Below are positions 7,731-18,154 of a DNA stretch of 64,000 nucleotides, piece by piece. A program made the translations under genes and the position numbers. This stretch comes from Heracleum sosnowskyi (Eukaryota; Streptophyta; Magnoliopsida; Apiales; Apiaceae): NCBI GenBank assembly GCA_030848705.1, contig CM061237.1, positions 78,859,910-78,923,909 on the forward strand, given 5' to 3'. How positions within the stretch are numbered: the first letter of the stretch is position 1; the number at the start of each line of letters is the position of its first letter. The notes below the pieces were generated by a model. It searched no databases. It had not been told where the DNA came from and saw only the letters and a program-made list of their open reading frames with translations.

Positions 7731-9914
7731 GGAGACAAAAGGAATCTTTGGTACTTGGATAGTGGTTGTTCAAGACACATGACTGGTGATTCTACCCTGC
7801 TCACAGAGTTTCAGGAAAGAGCTGGCCCTTGTATTGCTTTTGGAGATGACAACAAAGGCTACACAAAGGGATATGGCTTGATTTCAAAAGAGAATGTCAT
7901 CATAGATGAGGTTGCATTGGTGGATGGTCTTAAGCACAATTTGCTTAGTATCAGCCAACTTTGTGACAAAGGATTTTTAGTTACTTTTTCTAAAGAAGCC
8001 TGTGTTGTTTCTAAAGGAGGAAACAACAATGTGGTAATGACTGGATTCAGAAGAGGGAATGTGTACATTGCTGACTTTAGTAGCACAAGTTCAGACACCA
8101 TCACTTGTCTTTTCAGCAAGGCAAGCAAGGATGAAAGTTGGCTATGGCACAAGAAACTGTCTCATCTGAATTTCAAAGTTATGAATGATTTGGTGAGGAA
8201 AGATCTTGCTAGAGGAATTCCACAAGTGGAGTTTTCCAAGGATGGTTTGTGTGATGCCTGTCAAAAAGGGAAACAAAAGAAGGCATCATTCAAAAGCAAG
8301 ACAGAGTCATCAATTGTCCATCAGCTTAAGTTGCTTCATATGGATTTGTTTGGCCCTGTAAATGTCATGTCTATTTCAAAGAAGAAATACTGTCTTGTGA
8401 TTGTTGATGATTTTTCAAGATTTACATGGACTTTCTTTTTGCACTCCAAAGATGAGGCATGTGAAATCATTATCAATCACATCAAGATGGTAAACAATCA
8501 TCCTGACTTGAAAGTAAGAAGGATAAGGAGTGACAATGGGACAGAATTCAAGAATTCAAGCATGAAGGTGTTCTGTGAAGAAAATGGTATTTTGCATGAG
8601 TTTTCAGCAGCAAGGACACCACAGCAAAATGGTGTGGTTGAAAGGAAAAACAGAACACTCATTGAAGCTGCAAGGACAATGCTAGATGAATCAAAGTTAC
8701 CAACTTATTTTTGGGCAGAGGCAGTTAATACAACATGCTTCACTCAAAATGTTTCTTTGATTAATCAGGCCAAAGGAATGACCCCTTATCAATTACTCAA
8801 AAGAAAGAAGCCACTATTGGATTTTCTTCATGTCTTTGGATGCAAGTGCTTTGTTCTGAGAAATCAAGCTGAGCATTTGGGGAAATTTGAAGCAAAGGCA
8901 GATGAAGCAATATTTGTGGGATATGCAGCAGGGAAAGCCTACAGAGTCTATAATCTCAGAACCAACATTGTTATGGAATCTGTACATGTTGTTTTTGATG
9001 ATCTCAAAATTCAAGGTCTCTGTGATGAAGGTTTCCATGAAAGTCTTTCTTTTGAAAATGAGGAAGGAGATCAAGTGAATCATGTTAAGGCTACTGAGAA
9101 ACAGCCTAAAGTTGTTGTATCTAGCACAGATGAAAGCAGCAGTGAAGATGAAATTGCTGCATTAAGATTGAAAAGAATAGCTGCTAGCAGACCAAATGGT
9201 CATTTCGTTGACAGTCATGATGGTGGATTCGTTGACAGTCAAAATGAGCGTTTCGTTGACAGCCAAAATGGTCATACCGTTGACAGTCATAGAAATGCTT
9301 CTAGAAGTGATCATTTAGGGACAAAAAACTCAGGGGGAGTTTCTCAAGGACAAATATCCAATCAAGGCAATCATGATCATGAAGCTACCTCTTCAAGAGC
9401 AAATCTACCTCCCTCAAGGAAATGGACTAAAGATCATCCCTTTGAACTTATTATAGGTGATGTTTCTTCAAAAGTCCAAACTAGAAGAGCAACTCAAGAA
9501 GAATGTCTATATAGCAGCTTTCTGTCTCAAGATGAGCCAAAGAAAGTTGAGGATGCACTTTTAGATCCAGATTGGGTTTTGGCTATGCAAGAAGAGCTAA
9601 ACCAATTTGAAAGGAACAATGTTTGGAAGCTGGTGCCCAAGCCTAAGGACAGGAGTGTCATAGGCACAAAATGGGTGTTCAGAAATAAGATGGATGAAAA
9701 TGGCATAGTCACAAGGAACAAAGCAAGACTGGTTGCAAAAGGCTATTCACAGGAAGAAGGAATTGATTTTGATGAAACCTTTGCTCCTGTTTCTAGACTA
9801 GAAGCAATAAGGATTTTCCTAGCCTATGCAGCCCATGCCAATTTCAAAGTCTATCAAATGGATGTGAAGAGTGCTTTTCTGAATGGGGAATTGGAAGAGG
9901 AGGTGTATGTAAGT
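7725..9914 (+). CDS. pol: element A Pol, N-terminal part: protease, integrase and start of RT
   Basis: The frame opens after the TGA at 7713 with no ATG start. The protease active site DSG is at residues 12-14 (LDSGCSRHMTG). Integrase has an HHCC zinc finger (LWHKKLSHLN to CDACQKGK) and a D,D,E catalytic core (HMDLFGPV, SDNGTEF, NGVVERKN). A linker holds four family motifs at 9202-9283, giving a repeated FVDS. RT begins at WKLVPKPK and reaches YQMDVKSAFLNG. B is inserted after 9914. Counting the TAAGT duplication once, the frame stays open into 22786, for a Pol of about 1,111 codons. The frame is -1 relative to gag. Confidence 0.92.
9910..9914. repeat. target-site duplication TAAGT of element B (left)
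   Basis: TAAGT directly precedes the left LTR of B and is repeated at 22781-22785 after the right LTR. Confidence 0.93.
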
Positions 9915-10459
9915 TGTTAGGCCAAATACACAATATATAATCAAGTATGTATGAGAATAACAATTAAGAACACAGGTTTGTAAATCAACAAACTGAATTA
10001 TATTAAATAATTCTCTCTTAGTGATGTTAATGAATCACAAAGAGCTACTAGGTTACAAGAATAATGTATTCAATGTTCGCGTCCCTTCTAGGGATAACCT
10101 ATCTGTGTTTATATAGTACACAGTTACATACAATCCTTATCTAATTGATACTCCTAAAAATTAGCTATACAATTGATATCAATTTAGGATTGCTTCAGTC
10201 TTCTGTCCAGTCTCCTTAGCTGTATCAATATATTCTGCTTCTTTCCATCTTCAGAATATATTGCTTCTAGAATCTTCAATTCAGCACCGACAGCTAATTC
10301 AACTATCACCCTGTCAGACTTTACCAAACTCTGACCGGCTTCCTTTAAACTCTTCACCCTGTCAGACTTTAAATAAACTCTGACCGGCTTCCGATAAACT
10401 CTGATCAGTACCTATTGCTTAAACAACTGATAAACAAACATCAGCAATTATATCTAACA
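9915..10459 (-). repeat. 3' LTR of element B
   Basis: 545 bp, from TGTTAGGCCAAAT to TATATCTAACA in plus orientation. TATA box on the minus strand (plus TTTATATAG, 10108-10116). U3 (10290-10410) contains the family words CTGTCAGACTTTA and AAACTCTGACCGG in repeated pairs. Confidence 0.95.
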
Positions 10460-10474
10460 ATCTCCCCCAACTTG
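10460..10474 (-). other. polypurine tract of element B
   Basis: Minus-strand CAAGTTGGGGGAGAT directly inside the 3' LTR. Confidence 0.85.
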
Positions 10475-10621
10475 TTCATAATAAAATGTACAAGTTAAAA
10501 AGATAATTGATGATGTCAAAACATATAACAAATGCAGTGTTTAACATATGTCAGAGTTTAAATTTAAAACAGAGTTTAAATTTAACTTAGAACAGAAAAC
10601 ATAAAAACTTACAGTCAGTCT

Positions 10622-13600
10622 TTACTTAATCTCTTGAATATCAGGCACTGTCCTGATATAATCTGACAGTAGTTTCTTCTCAGCTCTATTCAGTTCAGCA
10701 ATCATAATCTTCTTTAGCTCCTTCATTTCTGGTTCATCTTCACCAATTTGATAAATGGCAGCTCTCAAAGAATATATGTTGTTTTTGTCCATTTCATTGC
10801 CAAGTCTGATATAAAAAGGTTTATCAGACTCTAGATTGAACTCAAGAACCTTTTTATTTAGTGCAGTTCTGAACCTAGCACTATTCCTTTTCATTTCTAC
10901 CAACTTTCCATGTGCATCTCTGTATTTAGGAATGTATGCACTTGATACTCCAGCTCCACTCAAAACTTTGGATTTCATCATCCTTTCCTTCAAAACTCGA
11001 GCAGCATCATAAGTACTTCTATTCTTTACTTCAAATAGATATAGAACATACTCTAGCTCTTCCCAGAGTTTTAACTGGATATCAAATTCACCAAATCTAT
11101 ACACTCTGCCATCAGCCATAAAATATAACAAGAATTCCTTTTTGATTCCTTTGTGAAAAATCATCTGTACAGATTCCAGTTTGTCAAGGCCTTCTTGAGT
11201 AATTCCAACTCCAAATTCTGCCAATGAAAACTTGTCTTGAGATCTGTTATTAGTTCTTCTCTCTCTGTGTGAACCCAGTCCAGATTTATCAAAGGCTTCT
11301 TTTCCCAATACTGTTCTGGTTTCTGAGAAATTTACAGCTTCAAGCTTTAAATCTTCAAGAAGTTTTGGTTTGCTGAATCCTGGAAGTTGTGTAGATTTCT
11401 GTACAACTTGAGCAACGTCAGAGGTTGTCATAACTTTAGTAGTATCATCAACTTGAGCAGCGTCAGAGGTCGATTTTGCTAATCTTGTTTCAACTTGAGC
11501 AATGTCAGAGGTTGAATTATCTTTCTTCTCCAGGTTAGGCTCTTCAATCATTATGCCTTTACCTTTATCAGTGTTTCCAATCACAGGTCTCCTTGTATAT
11601 TGTATATTCTGCTGTGTATTCTCTTTGATAGAAATACCAACTTCTTTCTTTCTAGGAGCCTTGATTTCCTTTTTCTTGTAGATTCCAGCTTCAAGATTTT
11701 TCTTGTGCTCCTCAGCAAGTAATTGCTCTTCAGCCTGGATATCTTCAATAGTAACATTCTTACCATGTTCTGCTAAGAATAACTGTGTAGCAACTTCTTC
11801 ATCAGTAACTGAAGTTTTAGAGGAAAGAATTAAATTTCTAACCCTTGAAGAAGACTGCCCTCCAGTATATCTTGTTCCATCAGCATTTGTCTGAGCATCA
11901 GAGTTTGACCTCCTCCCTTGCTTTTGAACATTCTTTGATCTTGGATGATGTTTGTCTCTTGCACCACCATCAGCAGTATCATCCTTCTGAGTCAGAGTTT
12001 GAGAGCTCTTGCATTTGTCTTTAGATACTCTCTCCCCCTTTTTGACAGCATCAGAAATCAACACTGATGTAAGCAATTCAATAGAATTTGCAATATCATC
12101 CAACTTAGTTGACATTTTGACTTGATTTTCTTCAACTTTGGATAGCCTGGAATCAAAATTCTTCTGATCTTTACATAAAGAGATGTATAGAGATTTGTCT
12201 TTTTGCTGTGTAAGCTCTCTGTGAGTTATATAATTCCTCAATCCTGTAATCACTTTGTCAGAATCATCAAAACGATTGTTCAATGATTTGATTTGTACAA
12301 TAGTTGCTTTGAGATGACTGAGAAGTTCTGGATTTGTAATCTCTTTAGAAGACTTTGTGACAAAATCTGCAGCTCTTTCATTGGAAAAGATAGTATCCTT
12401 GCTTGACCAATTTGAGAAATACATATTCTGAAAATGTTCTGCAGTAGCACGATTTGCTTCTCTTTCTTCTTCAGAGGTTGCTCGAATGTCAGACAACTCG
12501 ACTTGAATATCAGGATTAGAATGAGCAGAACGAGCTTCAGCATTGTCATCCTCTACTTCATTTTCTGAAAGAACATTCTCTGCCACTTTTTCAGGATTAT
12601 CAGAGTTTGCAGTATTACTAAACTCTGCTTCTCTTTGAACAGTTTCTGTTGTATCCTTTGCAACAACATCAGGATTCGCAGTTTCTGTAGCAACAGCTGC
12701 TGTATCATTAGCAGCTAAAGGCTGATTGACTTCATCACCTTTCTCAACTTCAAAAGTAAGTATTTCCGTGTGAGAAGCCATGGATTCTTCAATTCTCACA
12801 GTGTCTAAATCAGCTTCCAAACCCTCTGTAAAATGTTCAGAATTTAAAGAGGTGTTTGCTTCAAGATCCATATCACATCCCTGTGGCTCAAAAATTTCAG
12901 CTTCAACATTATCTGTAGCAGCATCTACAGCTTCCTCAACTACATCATCAGACTTTGATGTAGGAGCATCTGTTTCAGTATTTACTCTGTCCTGAGTAGG
13001 CACAGTAGGATCAAAAATCTCCTCATTCGCTGATGCAGGAGCTTCATTTTCCTCAGAAACTCTGTCCATATTGACATTGATAGCACCAAAAAGATGTGCA
13101 GCTACTAGTCTTCGTTTTCTCTGATGAAGAGTTTCTTCATCAGTTTCAGTCTCTGAGGCTTCATCAACAGACTTTGCCCTATTGGCTCTTCTTTTCTTTA
13201 GCCTTGTCTTCTGAGGCATCTCTTCAGGTCTTGATACCCCAGCTTCAGTAGATGGTCTCCTCGCAGGTTTAGTACCAATATGTTTGGTCCTACCTCCCCT
13301 TGCAGGTTTAACAGAAGTTGATGGAGGTAACTCTGTGTTTAAAGGTTCTGGTTGATATTCAGCTTGTGTTTGTGGATTTACTTGAGCATCCACAAACTGT
13401 TGCACAGAAGCAGGTAACAAAAGGTCTCCAACAATTCCTTTCTTAACATCTTTGTTAATGAGATCAGTAAATACTCTCTTGTGTAATTTAAAACAAGAAA
13501 CATCTTCATTAACAACATCTACCCCTTCAACACAGTAAGAGACCAAAAGCTGACAGAATCTAGAAAAATAAACAACTCCTCTATTCTCTGTCATCTTCTC

Positions 13601-14200
13601 CCCTAAGTTAGTCAAAACAAGTCGTGCAAAATCAAAATGATTATCATATAGTAAAGAATACCCGATTTGCAGACTGTCTGTGGGAATAGCATCCCAATTT
13701 GTGCATTTCTTTCCAAATGTCCTCGTGATGCAATCGAAGAAGAAACTCCATTCCTTGCGCAGAAACGGCCTTTTGAGTTGCCCAATCTTTGTCAATGGCC
13801 CAGAGTAACCAATCTCTCGCATCATTCGTATTAAATCCTCATCACCCATTCCAACAGTATAAGAAGGATACTCAGGAAACCCCAATGCATCTCGAATAGT
13901 ACCAGCAGTAATAACATACTCTGTTTCTTCAAACTCAAAGATTATGGATGGGCTCCCAGTTTCACCACCATCATCATAAACCCCTGTCTCCCAGAACGCT
14001 TTGATTTGTAAACCAGAAAGTTTGGCTGGTTCAACTAAAGCATGCCCAATCGCTGACTGAGCAAGAAACTTTTGAATCATATGAAATGCTTCTGGTGCGT
14101 TTGCAGTGTTTAGTGGTGCGGTATAGTTGTTTGGAACGAACTCTAACCCAGACGAAACGAAAGCTGTGGTTGCCATTAGAAGATTTTGAAGAAGGAACAA
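10622..14200 (-). CDS. element B ORF3, large protein of unknown function (about 1,184 aa)
   Basis: The frame opens at 14200 with MFLLQNLL, but the better start is the second Met at 14176 (MATTAFVSS), which matches the position of the A ORF3 start. Residues about 20-260 form a conserved N-terminal region shared with A (FGKKCTNWDA, then a SLLYDNHFDFARLV-type helix and NRGVVYFSRF). A long acidic, low-complexity middle includes three TSDxAQV repeats near 11400-11510 and a coiled-coil-like stretch. The C-terminal about 230 residues form a second compact region (DGRVYRFGEFDIQLKLWEEL). The position after pol matches the extra 'env-like' ORF of SIRE elements, but I see no clear signal peptide or transmembrane helix. 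It may be expressed from its own promoter (TTTAAATAC near 14325). No lesion is seen. Confidence 0.8.
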   Translation of the reverse strand: MFLLQNLLMATTAFVSSGLEFVPNNYTAPLNTANAPEAFHMIQKFLAQSAIGHALVEPAKLSGLQIKAFWETGVYDDGGETGSPSIIFEFEETEYVITAGTIRDALGFPEYPSYTVGMGDEDLIRMMREIGYSGPLTKIGQLKRPFLRKEWSFFFDCITRTFGKKCTNWDAIPTDSLQIGYSLLYDNHFDFARLVLTNLGEKMTENRGVVYFSRFCQLLVSYCVEGVDVVNEDVSCFKLHKRVFTDLINKDVKKGIVGDLLLPASVQQFVDAQVNPQTQAEYQPEPLNTELPPSTSVKPARGGRTKHIGTKPARRPSTEAGVSRPEEMPQKTRLKKRRANRAKSVDEASETETDEETLHQRKRRLVAAHLFGAINVNMDRVSEENEAPASANEEIFDPTVPTQDRVNTETDAPTSKSDDVVEEAVDAATDNVEAEIFEPQGCDMDLEANTSLNSEHFTEGLEADLDTVRIEESMASHTEILTFEVEKGDEVNQPLAANDTAAVATETANPDVVAKDTTETVQREAEFSNTANSDNPEKVAENVLSENEVEDDNAEARSAHSNPDIQVELSDIRATSEEEREANRATAEHFQNMYFSNWSSKDTIFSNERAADFVTKSSKEITNPELLSHLKATIVQIKSLNNRFDDSDKVITGLRNYITHRELTQQKDKSLYISLCKDQKNFDSRLSKVEENQVKMSTKLDDIANSIELLTSVLISDAVKKGERVSKDKCKSSQTLTQKDDTADGGARDKHHPRSKNVQKQGRRSNSDAQTNADGTRYTGGQSSSRVRNLILSSKTSVTDEEVATQLFLAEHGKNVTIEDIQAEEQLLAEEHKKNLEAGIYKKKEIKAPRKKEVGISIKENTQQNIQYTRRPVIGNTDKGKGIMIEEPNLEKKDNSTSDIAQVETRLAKSTSDAAQVDDTTKVMTTSDVAQVVQKSTQLPGFSKPKLLEDLKLEAVNFSETRTVLGKEAFDKSGLGSHRERRTNNRSQDKFSLAEFGVGITQEGLDKLESVQMIFHKGIKKEFLLYFMADGRVYRFGEFDIQLKLWEELEYVLYLFEVKNRSTYDAARVLKERMMKSKVLSGAGVSSAYIPKYRDAHGKLVEMKRNSARFRTALNKKVLEFNLESDKPFYIRLGNEMDKNNIYSLRAAIYQIGEDEPEMKELKKIMIAELNRAEKKLLSDYIRTVPDIQEIK

Positions 14201-14319
14201 GTAATTGATGCGACAGCTTAACAGAGTTTATGTGTAGAAAGGTGTTTGTGACTATGTGTGTGTGATAATAGATGTGTATGAGTAAGATGTGAAAAGTTTA
14301 ACTGAAGATGTGTGTATTG

Positions 14320-14328
14320 TATTTAAAA
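14320..14328 (-). promoter_or_regulatory. TATA-like element upstream of B ORF3
   Basis: Plus TATTTAAAA, minus TTTTAAATA, about 145 nt upstream of the ORF3 ATG at 14176. With the plus-strand TATA at 14789 it makes a divergent promoter region of 677 bp (14177-14853). Prediction from position and sequence only. Confidence 0.4.
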
Positions 14329-14416
14329 GAAAATTAAAGATTAAAAACTGAAGAGTTGTTAATCATCAATACACAACTGTCTTACTCCTGTAATCATGTG
14401 AATGGGACACATGTCA

Positions 14417-14430
14417 AGCGTGCATACGCT
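14417..14430. promoter_or_regulatory. inverted repeat in the divergent promoter region of B
   Basis: AGCGTGCATACGCT is a 5-bp inverted repeat around GCAT. A related palindromic word, ACGCATGCGC, follows near 14458. Both lie between the start codons of ORF3 (minus) and the antisense gene (plus), where a regulatory site shared by the two would be expected. Confidence 0.35.
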
Positions 14431-14788
14431 GACAGCATATAATTGGCAGTTTCCAATACGCATGCGCAGTAAAAACAGCAATAATTACCGCCTGTTACAC
14501 TTTTCTATGCAATTAACCTCTCTCCTCTGTTTAAAATATTCTTGAACAACTTTCCAATCTACACGGCAGACGAGGAGACACCTGATATCACATAAGACAC
14601 TCATAATTTCCGCTTATTGGCCAAAAAAAAATAATCAATAATAATAAAATTATCAATTTTAATATCTCAGAAACATAATATCGAAGTAGCTCAACAGTCA
14701 GAAGAATAATGACTGTCTTGGAACTCCGCACTTTACTGTTCCCAGAGCTTCGAGCCAAGCAAAACCTTTCATTTGCCCTGTTGGATGC

Positions 14789-14796
14789 TATAAAAT
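14789..14796 (+). promoter_or_regulatory. TATA box of the antisense gene in B
   Basis: TATAAAAT on the plus strand, about 60 nt before the ATG at 14854, in the context GGATGCTATAAAATC. The predicted transcription start is near 14820. Confidence 0.55.
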
Positions 14797-14853
14797 CTAG
14801 AGCATTGTAACAACAGGCAATCCATATCTTAAAAAAAAAATACCATACATCAA

Positions 14854-15252
14854 ATGGCAGGAACCTTTGAATTCATGGATGTAGAATCATTCTTGAACAT
14901 GAACTGGCGTCAACAAGCAAACTATATCATCGATGAGTTTCTTGTTTTGTCATTTCTGAATGATGAAGGGCTCATCGCTGATGATGAAATAGCGGAAGGA
15001 CCTATCTTCAATCCCTATGTGCACATCATTCGTCCTGGACCATATGATGTGCCCATCCTTGCAGATGATGAGGCTGTGGAGATTTGTATGATGCTCTTCT
15101 ATCAGAGCTACTTGAAGGGTTCGAAAAAGAAATTCTTCTTGGAATCCTGCAAGCTGCAAACCAGAAAGAGAGTTCGAGAGGATGATGATGATGATTCAAC
15201 ATCAGGGGGTTGTCAAGCCTTGGAAATCCCAGATGGTATAATGATCAGATAA
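14854..15252 (+). CDS. antisense gene carried by element B, 132-aa acidic protein of unknown function
   Basis: This ORF runs against the direction of B, in the spacer between pol and ORF3. It has the parts of a complete small gene: TATA box at 14789, ATG at 14854, and a poly(A) signal AATAAA at 15311, 59 nt after the stop. The protein starts MAGTFEFMD, has a predicted helical N-terminal half, a basic patch (KGSKKKF, RKRVRE) that could be a nuclear signal, then an Asp run (EDDDDDSTS). I do not recognise its family. The matching spacer in A is only about 540 bp and lacks it, so B or its family gained it. It could be a captured host gene or an element-encoded regulator. Confidence 0.6.
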   Translation: MAGTFEFMDVESFLNMNWRQQANYIIDEFLVLSFLNDEGLIADDEIAEGPIFNPYVHIIRPGPYDVPILADDEAVEICMMLFYQSYLKGSKKKFFLESCKLQTRKRVREDDDDDSTSGGCQALEIPDGIMIR

Positions 15253-15310
15253 CCGAACAAGTAGCTAGATAAGATTATGAAATTGTCTGAATGTAACCAA
15301 AGTTTGAATC

Positions 15311-15316
15311 AATAAA
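15311..15316 (+). terminator. poly(A) signal of the antisense gene
   Basis: AATAAA, 59 nt after the stop codon of the antisense ORF, followed by an A-rich then T-rich stretch. Confidence 0.5.
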
Positions 15317-15863
15317 AAAATCATTGTTTTGCTTTACATATCAGTATCTCATAGTAATTGTAAAGTGAAAGAAATGATATCACTTTAAACAGTAAACTAA
15401 CATACTCATCAGCGCTACTAATCACCATCAGAACTTATCAAACACACTCTTTCTTTTCTCTGTTTAATGCAAAATAGATCCTTTACCAATCATACTTTTT
15501 CGAAAAACAAATGTCTAATCTCAAAATTATAAAATGTCTGAAACAAAGAAATTATTTTAACCATCAGAGATTAAAACAAAGTTACCTCGGCATATGTCAC
15601 ACAATACATCAGTGTTTACCATTTGTCCTTCTTTGTCAATAAACTCTTTTCTCAAACTGTACAGGTGTGAAAATATGTGTGTGTAATAGCAGAGTGTACC
15701 GAAATCAATATTTAGATCATCTCAAAGTGCATAAAATCCTCAAACTAAAGTAGTAAAAACTGGTTGCCTAAACTCTCATGTATAATATAAAATCTGATTT
15801 TATATCTAAACTCTGTATACTGATATCCTTTCATTTGGATATGTCTTTTATTTTTCACCCCCG

Positions 15864-15864
<1 letters not shown>

Positions 15865-15922
<58 letters not shown>
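15865..15922. repeat. (TA)n microsatellite followed by poly-T
   Basis: About 21 TA units run into 16 T residues, inside the spacer of B. Confidence 0.9.
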
Positions 15923-16519
15923 CAGTAATCAGTGGTTGGCACTAGTCACCAAAAATCAAAGATTTTAGCCCTTATTTCATACAATAAGTTCCTGGATCTT
16001 CCTAGGCACAACATGATCTCAAAGGAATTTGTGCTCTTTTTGGCATCTTTTGATTTGAGGGTGAATTATTTGCAATTAATAATCAGAGTTTAGACTTTTC
16101 ATCAGGTAATACAATTAATTTATGAGAGAAAATGCAAACAGCTAATACAGACTCAGTGTATAGGATTAATAAACTAAGAGATGGTATAAATACAGAGACA
16201 GTATCATGCTGTGTTAACTTACTGCACATGTTTGAGATCAGAATCTATACAACTCTTAAGGATTCATAATTACTTACTGATAATTATGCTTCATACAAAT
16301 TTCTTCATTGGTCCATATGTTTCAGACAAAATTACAATCAGAGTATAGCATTAAACTGTAACAATCAGAGTATGACCAACAATTTAGGACTAACAGAGTT
16401 TAGCATCAGATTTTAACCGACAGAGTTTATGACACTGGTACTCATAACAGTTAATACATGCAAGGAATCATGAGCATTAAAAATCAAACATGTATAGATT
16501 TTGAGTCTAACCCGTATCT

Positions 16520-18154
16520 CTAGTCAGAACCAGAGATCATCCCAAGTTCATTTACCAATCTTGTAAAAGTAGCTTCACTCAAAGGTTTGGTGAAGATATC
16601 TGCAAGTTGTTGGTCTGTAGACACAAAATGAAGCTCAATGTTCCCTTCTTCCACATGTTCTCTGATAAAATGATACCTTATGCTGATGTGCTTGGTCATG
16701 GAGTGCTGTACTGGATTTCCTGTCATAGCAATAGCACTTTGGTTATCACAGAAAATAGGTATCTTTGAGTACCTTAACCCATAATCCAGCAATTGATTCT
16801 TCATCCATAAAATCTGTGCACAACAGCTACCAGCTGCTATATACTCTGCTTCTGCTGTGGATGTGGAAATCGACTTTTGTTTCTTGTTGTACCAAGAAAC
16901 TAATCTGTCACCTAAAAATTGACAGCTTCCACTTGTACTTTTTCTGTCTATCTTACAGCCTGCAAAATCTGCATCAGAGTAACCAATTAGCTTAAACTCT
17001 GATTCTCTAGGATACCACAAACCCAAGGTTATGGTTCCTTTGAGATATTTGAAGATCCTTTTTACAGCTGTTAGATGAGGCTCTCTTGGATCTGCTTGAA
17101 ATCTTGCACAAAGACATGTTGCATACATGATATCAGGTCTACTTGCAGTAAGATACAGTAATGACCCTATCATTCCTCTGTAGTTTGTCATATCTACTGA
17201 GGCTCCTGTGTCTTTGTCTAGCTTTGTTGCTGTAGCCATGGGAGTTGTAGCAGATGAACTATCAAGCATACCAAATTTCTTGAGAAGATTTCTGGTATAT
17301 TTTGCTTGATTGATAAAAATACCATCATCTGTTTGCTTGACCTGTAAGCCTAGAAAATAACTAAGCTCTCCCATCATGCTCATTTGATACCTAGATTGCA
17401 TAAGCTTTGCAAACTTCTTACAGAGTTTGTCATTAGTAGATCCAAAAATAATATCATCTACATAAATTTGAACTAAAAGCAAATCATCACCAGAATTGAA
17501 ATAAAACAAGGTTTTATCAATTGTACCTCTTGTGAACCCACTTTCTAAAAGAAATTGAGCAAGAGTTTCATACCATGCTCTTGGTGCTTGCTTTAGTCCA
17601 TATAATGCCTTGTCAAGCCTGTAGACATAATCTGGATGCTTGGGATCTACAAATCCTGGTGGTTGTTCAACAAATACTTCTTCTTCAAGCTTCCCATTGA
17701 GAAAAACACTTTTTACATCCATCTGAAAGACTTTAAACTTCTTGTGTGCAGCATAGGCCAGAAAGATTCTTATGGCCTCCAATCTTGCAACTGGAGCAAA
17801 GGTTTCATCATAGTCAATTCCTTCCTGTTGTGAATATCCTTTTGCCACAAGTCTAGCCTTGTTTCTTGTAATCACACCTTCACTGTCAGTCTTGTTTCTG
17901 AAAACCCACTTTGTACCTACAATTGATCTATTCTTTGGTCTAGGTACAAGTGTCCAGACTTCATTTCTTTCAAATTCATTTAACTCTTCTTGCATTGCTG
18001 TAATCCAATTAGCATCTTGAAGAGCGTCCTCCACTTTCTTTGGTTCTGTTTGAGACAAGAAAGCATGATACAGACACTCATTATTTGTTGCACTTCTAGT
18101 TCTCACACTAGCATCAGGATCTCCAATTATGAGATCAGGTGTGTGTGCCTGTGT
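16520..18154 (-). CDS. pol: element B Pol, C-terminal part: reverse transcriptase and RNase H
   Basis: Continues the frame of 18155-19834 beyond an in-frame TAG. RT motifs in order: WTLVPRPKNRSIVGTKWVF, FQMDVKSVFLNG, LYGLKQAPRAWY, and the catalytic YVDDIIFGS. RNase H follows with YSDADFAGC, STAEAEYIAAGS and FCDNQSAIA, ending LGMISGSD. Everything from 18106 to the stop at 16520 is open. The first Met of this part (18106) is not a natural start: in the relative C the same stretch continues from integrase without a break at this position. Confidence 0.9.
   Translation of the reverse strand, partial: TQAHTPDLIIGDPDASVRTRSATNNECLYHAFLSQTEPKKVEDALQDANWITAMQEELNEFERNEVWTLVPRPKNRSIVGTKWVFRNKTDSEGVITRNKARLVAKGYSQQEGIDYDETFAPVARLEAIRIFLAYAAHKKFKVFQMDVKSVFLNGKLEEEVFVEQPPGFVDPKHPDYVYRLDKALYGLKQAPRAWYETLAQFLLESGFTRGTIDKTLFYFNSGDDLLLVQIYVDDIIFGSTNDKLCKKFAKLMQSRYQMSMMGELSYFLGLQVKQTDDGIFINQAKYTRNLLKKFGMLDSSSATTPMATATKLDKDTGASVDMTNYRGMIGSLLYLTASRPDIMYATCLCARFQADPREPHLTAVKRIFKYLKGTITLGLWYPRESEFKLIGYSDADFAGCKIDRKSTSGSCQFLGDRLVSWYNKKQKSISTSTAEAEYIAAGSCCAQILWMKNQLLDYGLRYSKIPIFCDNQSAIAMTGNPVQHSMTKHISIRYHFIREHVEEGNIELHFVSTDQQLADIFTKPLSEATFTRLVNELGMISGSD

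Larger units (their letters stand above)
15253..16519. other. noncoding spacer of element B between pol and the antisense gene
   Basis: No ORF of note. It holds the poly(A) signal at 15311, a (TA)n plus poly-T microsatellite (15865-15922), and a cluster of the B family word CAGAGTTT and variants such as CAGAGTAT between about 16080 and 16440. The words TCAGAGTTTA and CAGAGTTTA recur in the LTR, gag, pol linker and ORF3 of B. Confidence 0.6.

Noticed and set aside
7705..7735. Programmed ribosomal frameshift or stop readthrough between gag and pol
   Set aside because: The offset is -1 in A and +1 in B and C, and an extra in-frame TGA (7713) closes the pol frame upstream in A; no shared slippery site or readthrough context is visible.
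5295..9721. Minus-strand ORFs under gag and pol of A
   Set aside because: Shadows of the conserved plus-strand coding sequence, with no promoter or family signature.
10301..10440. tRNA or structured RNA in the repeated CTGTCAGACTTTA segment of the B LTR
   Set aside because: It is a tandem of the family word with an alternate spacer; no cloverleaf or conserved tRNA boxes.
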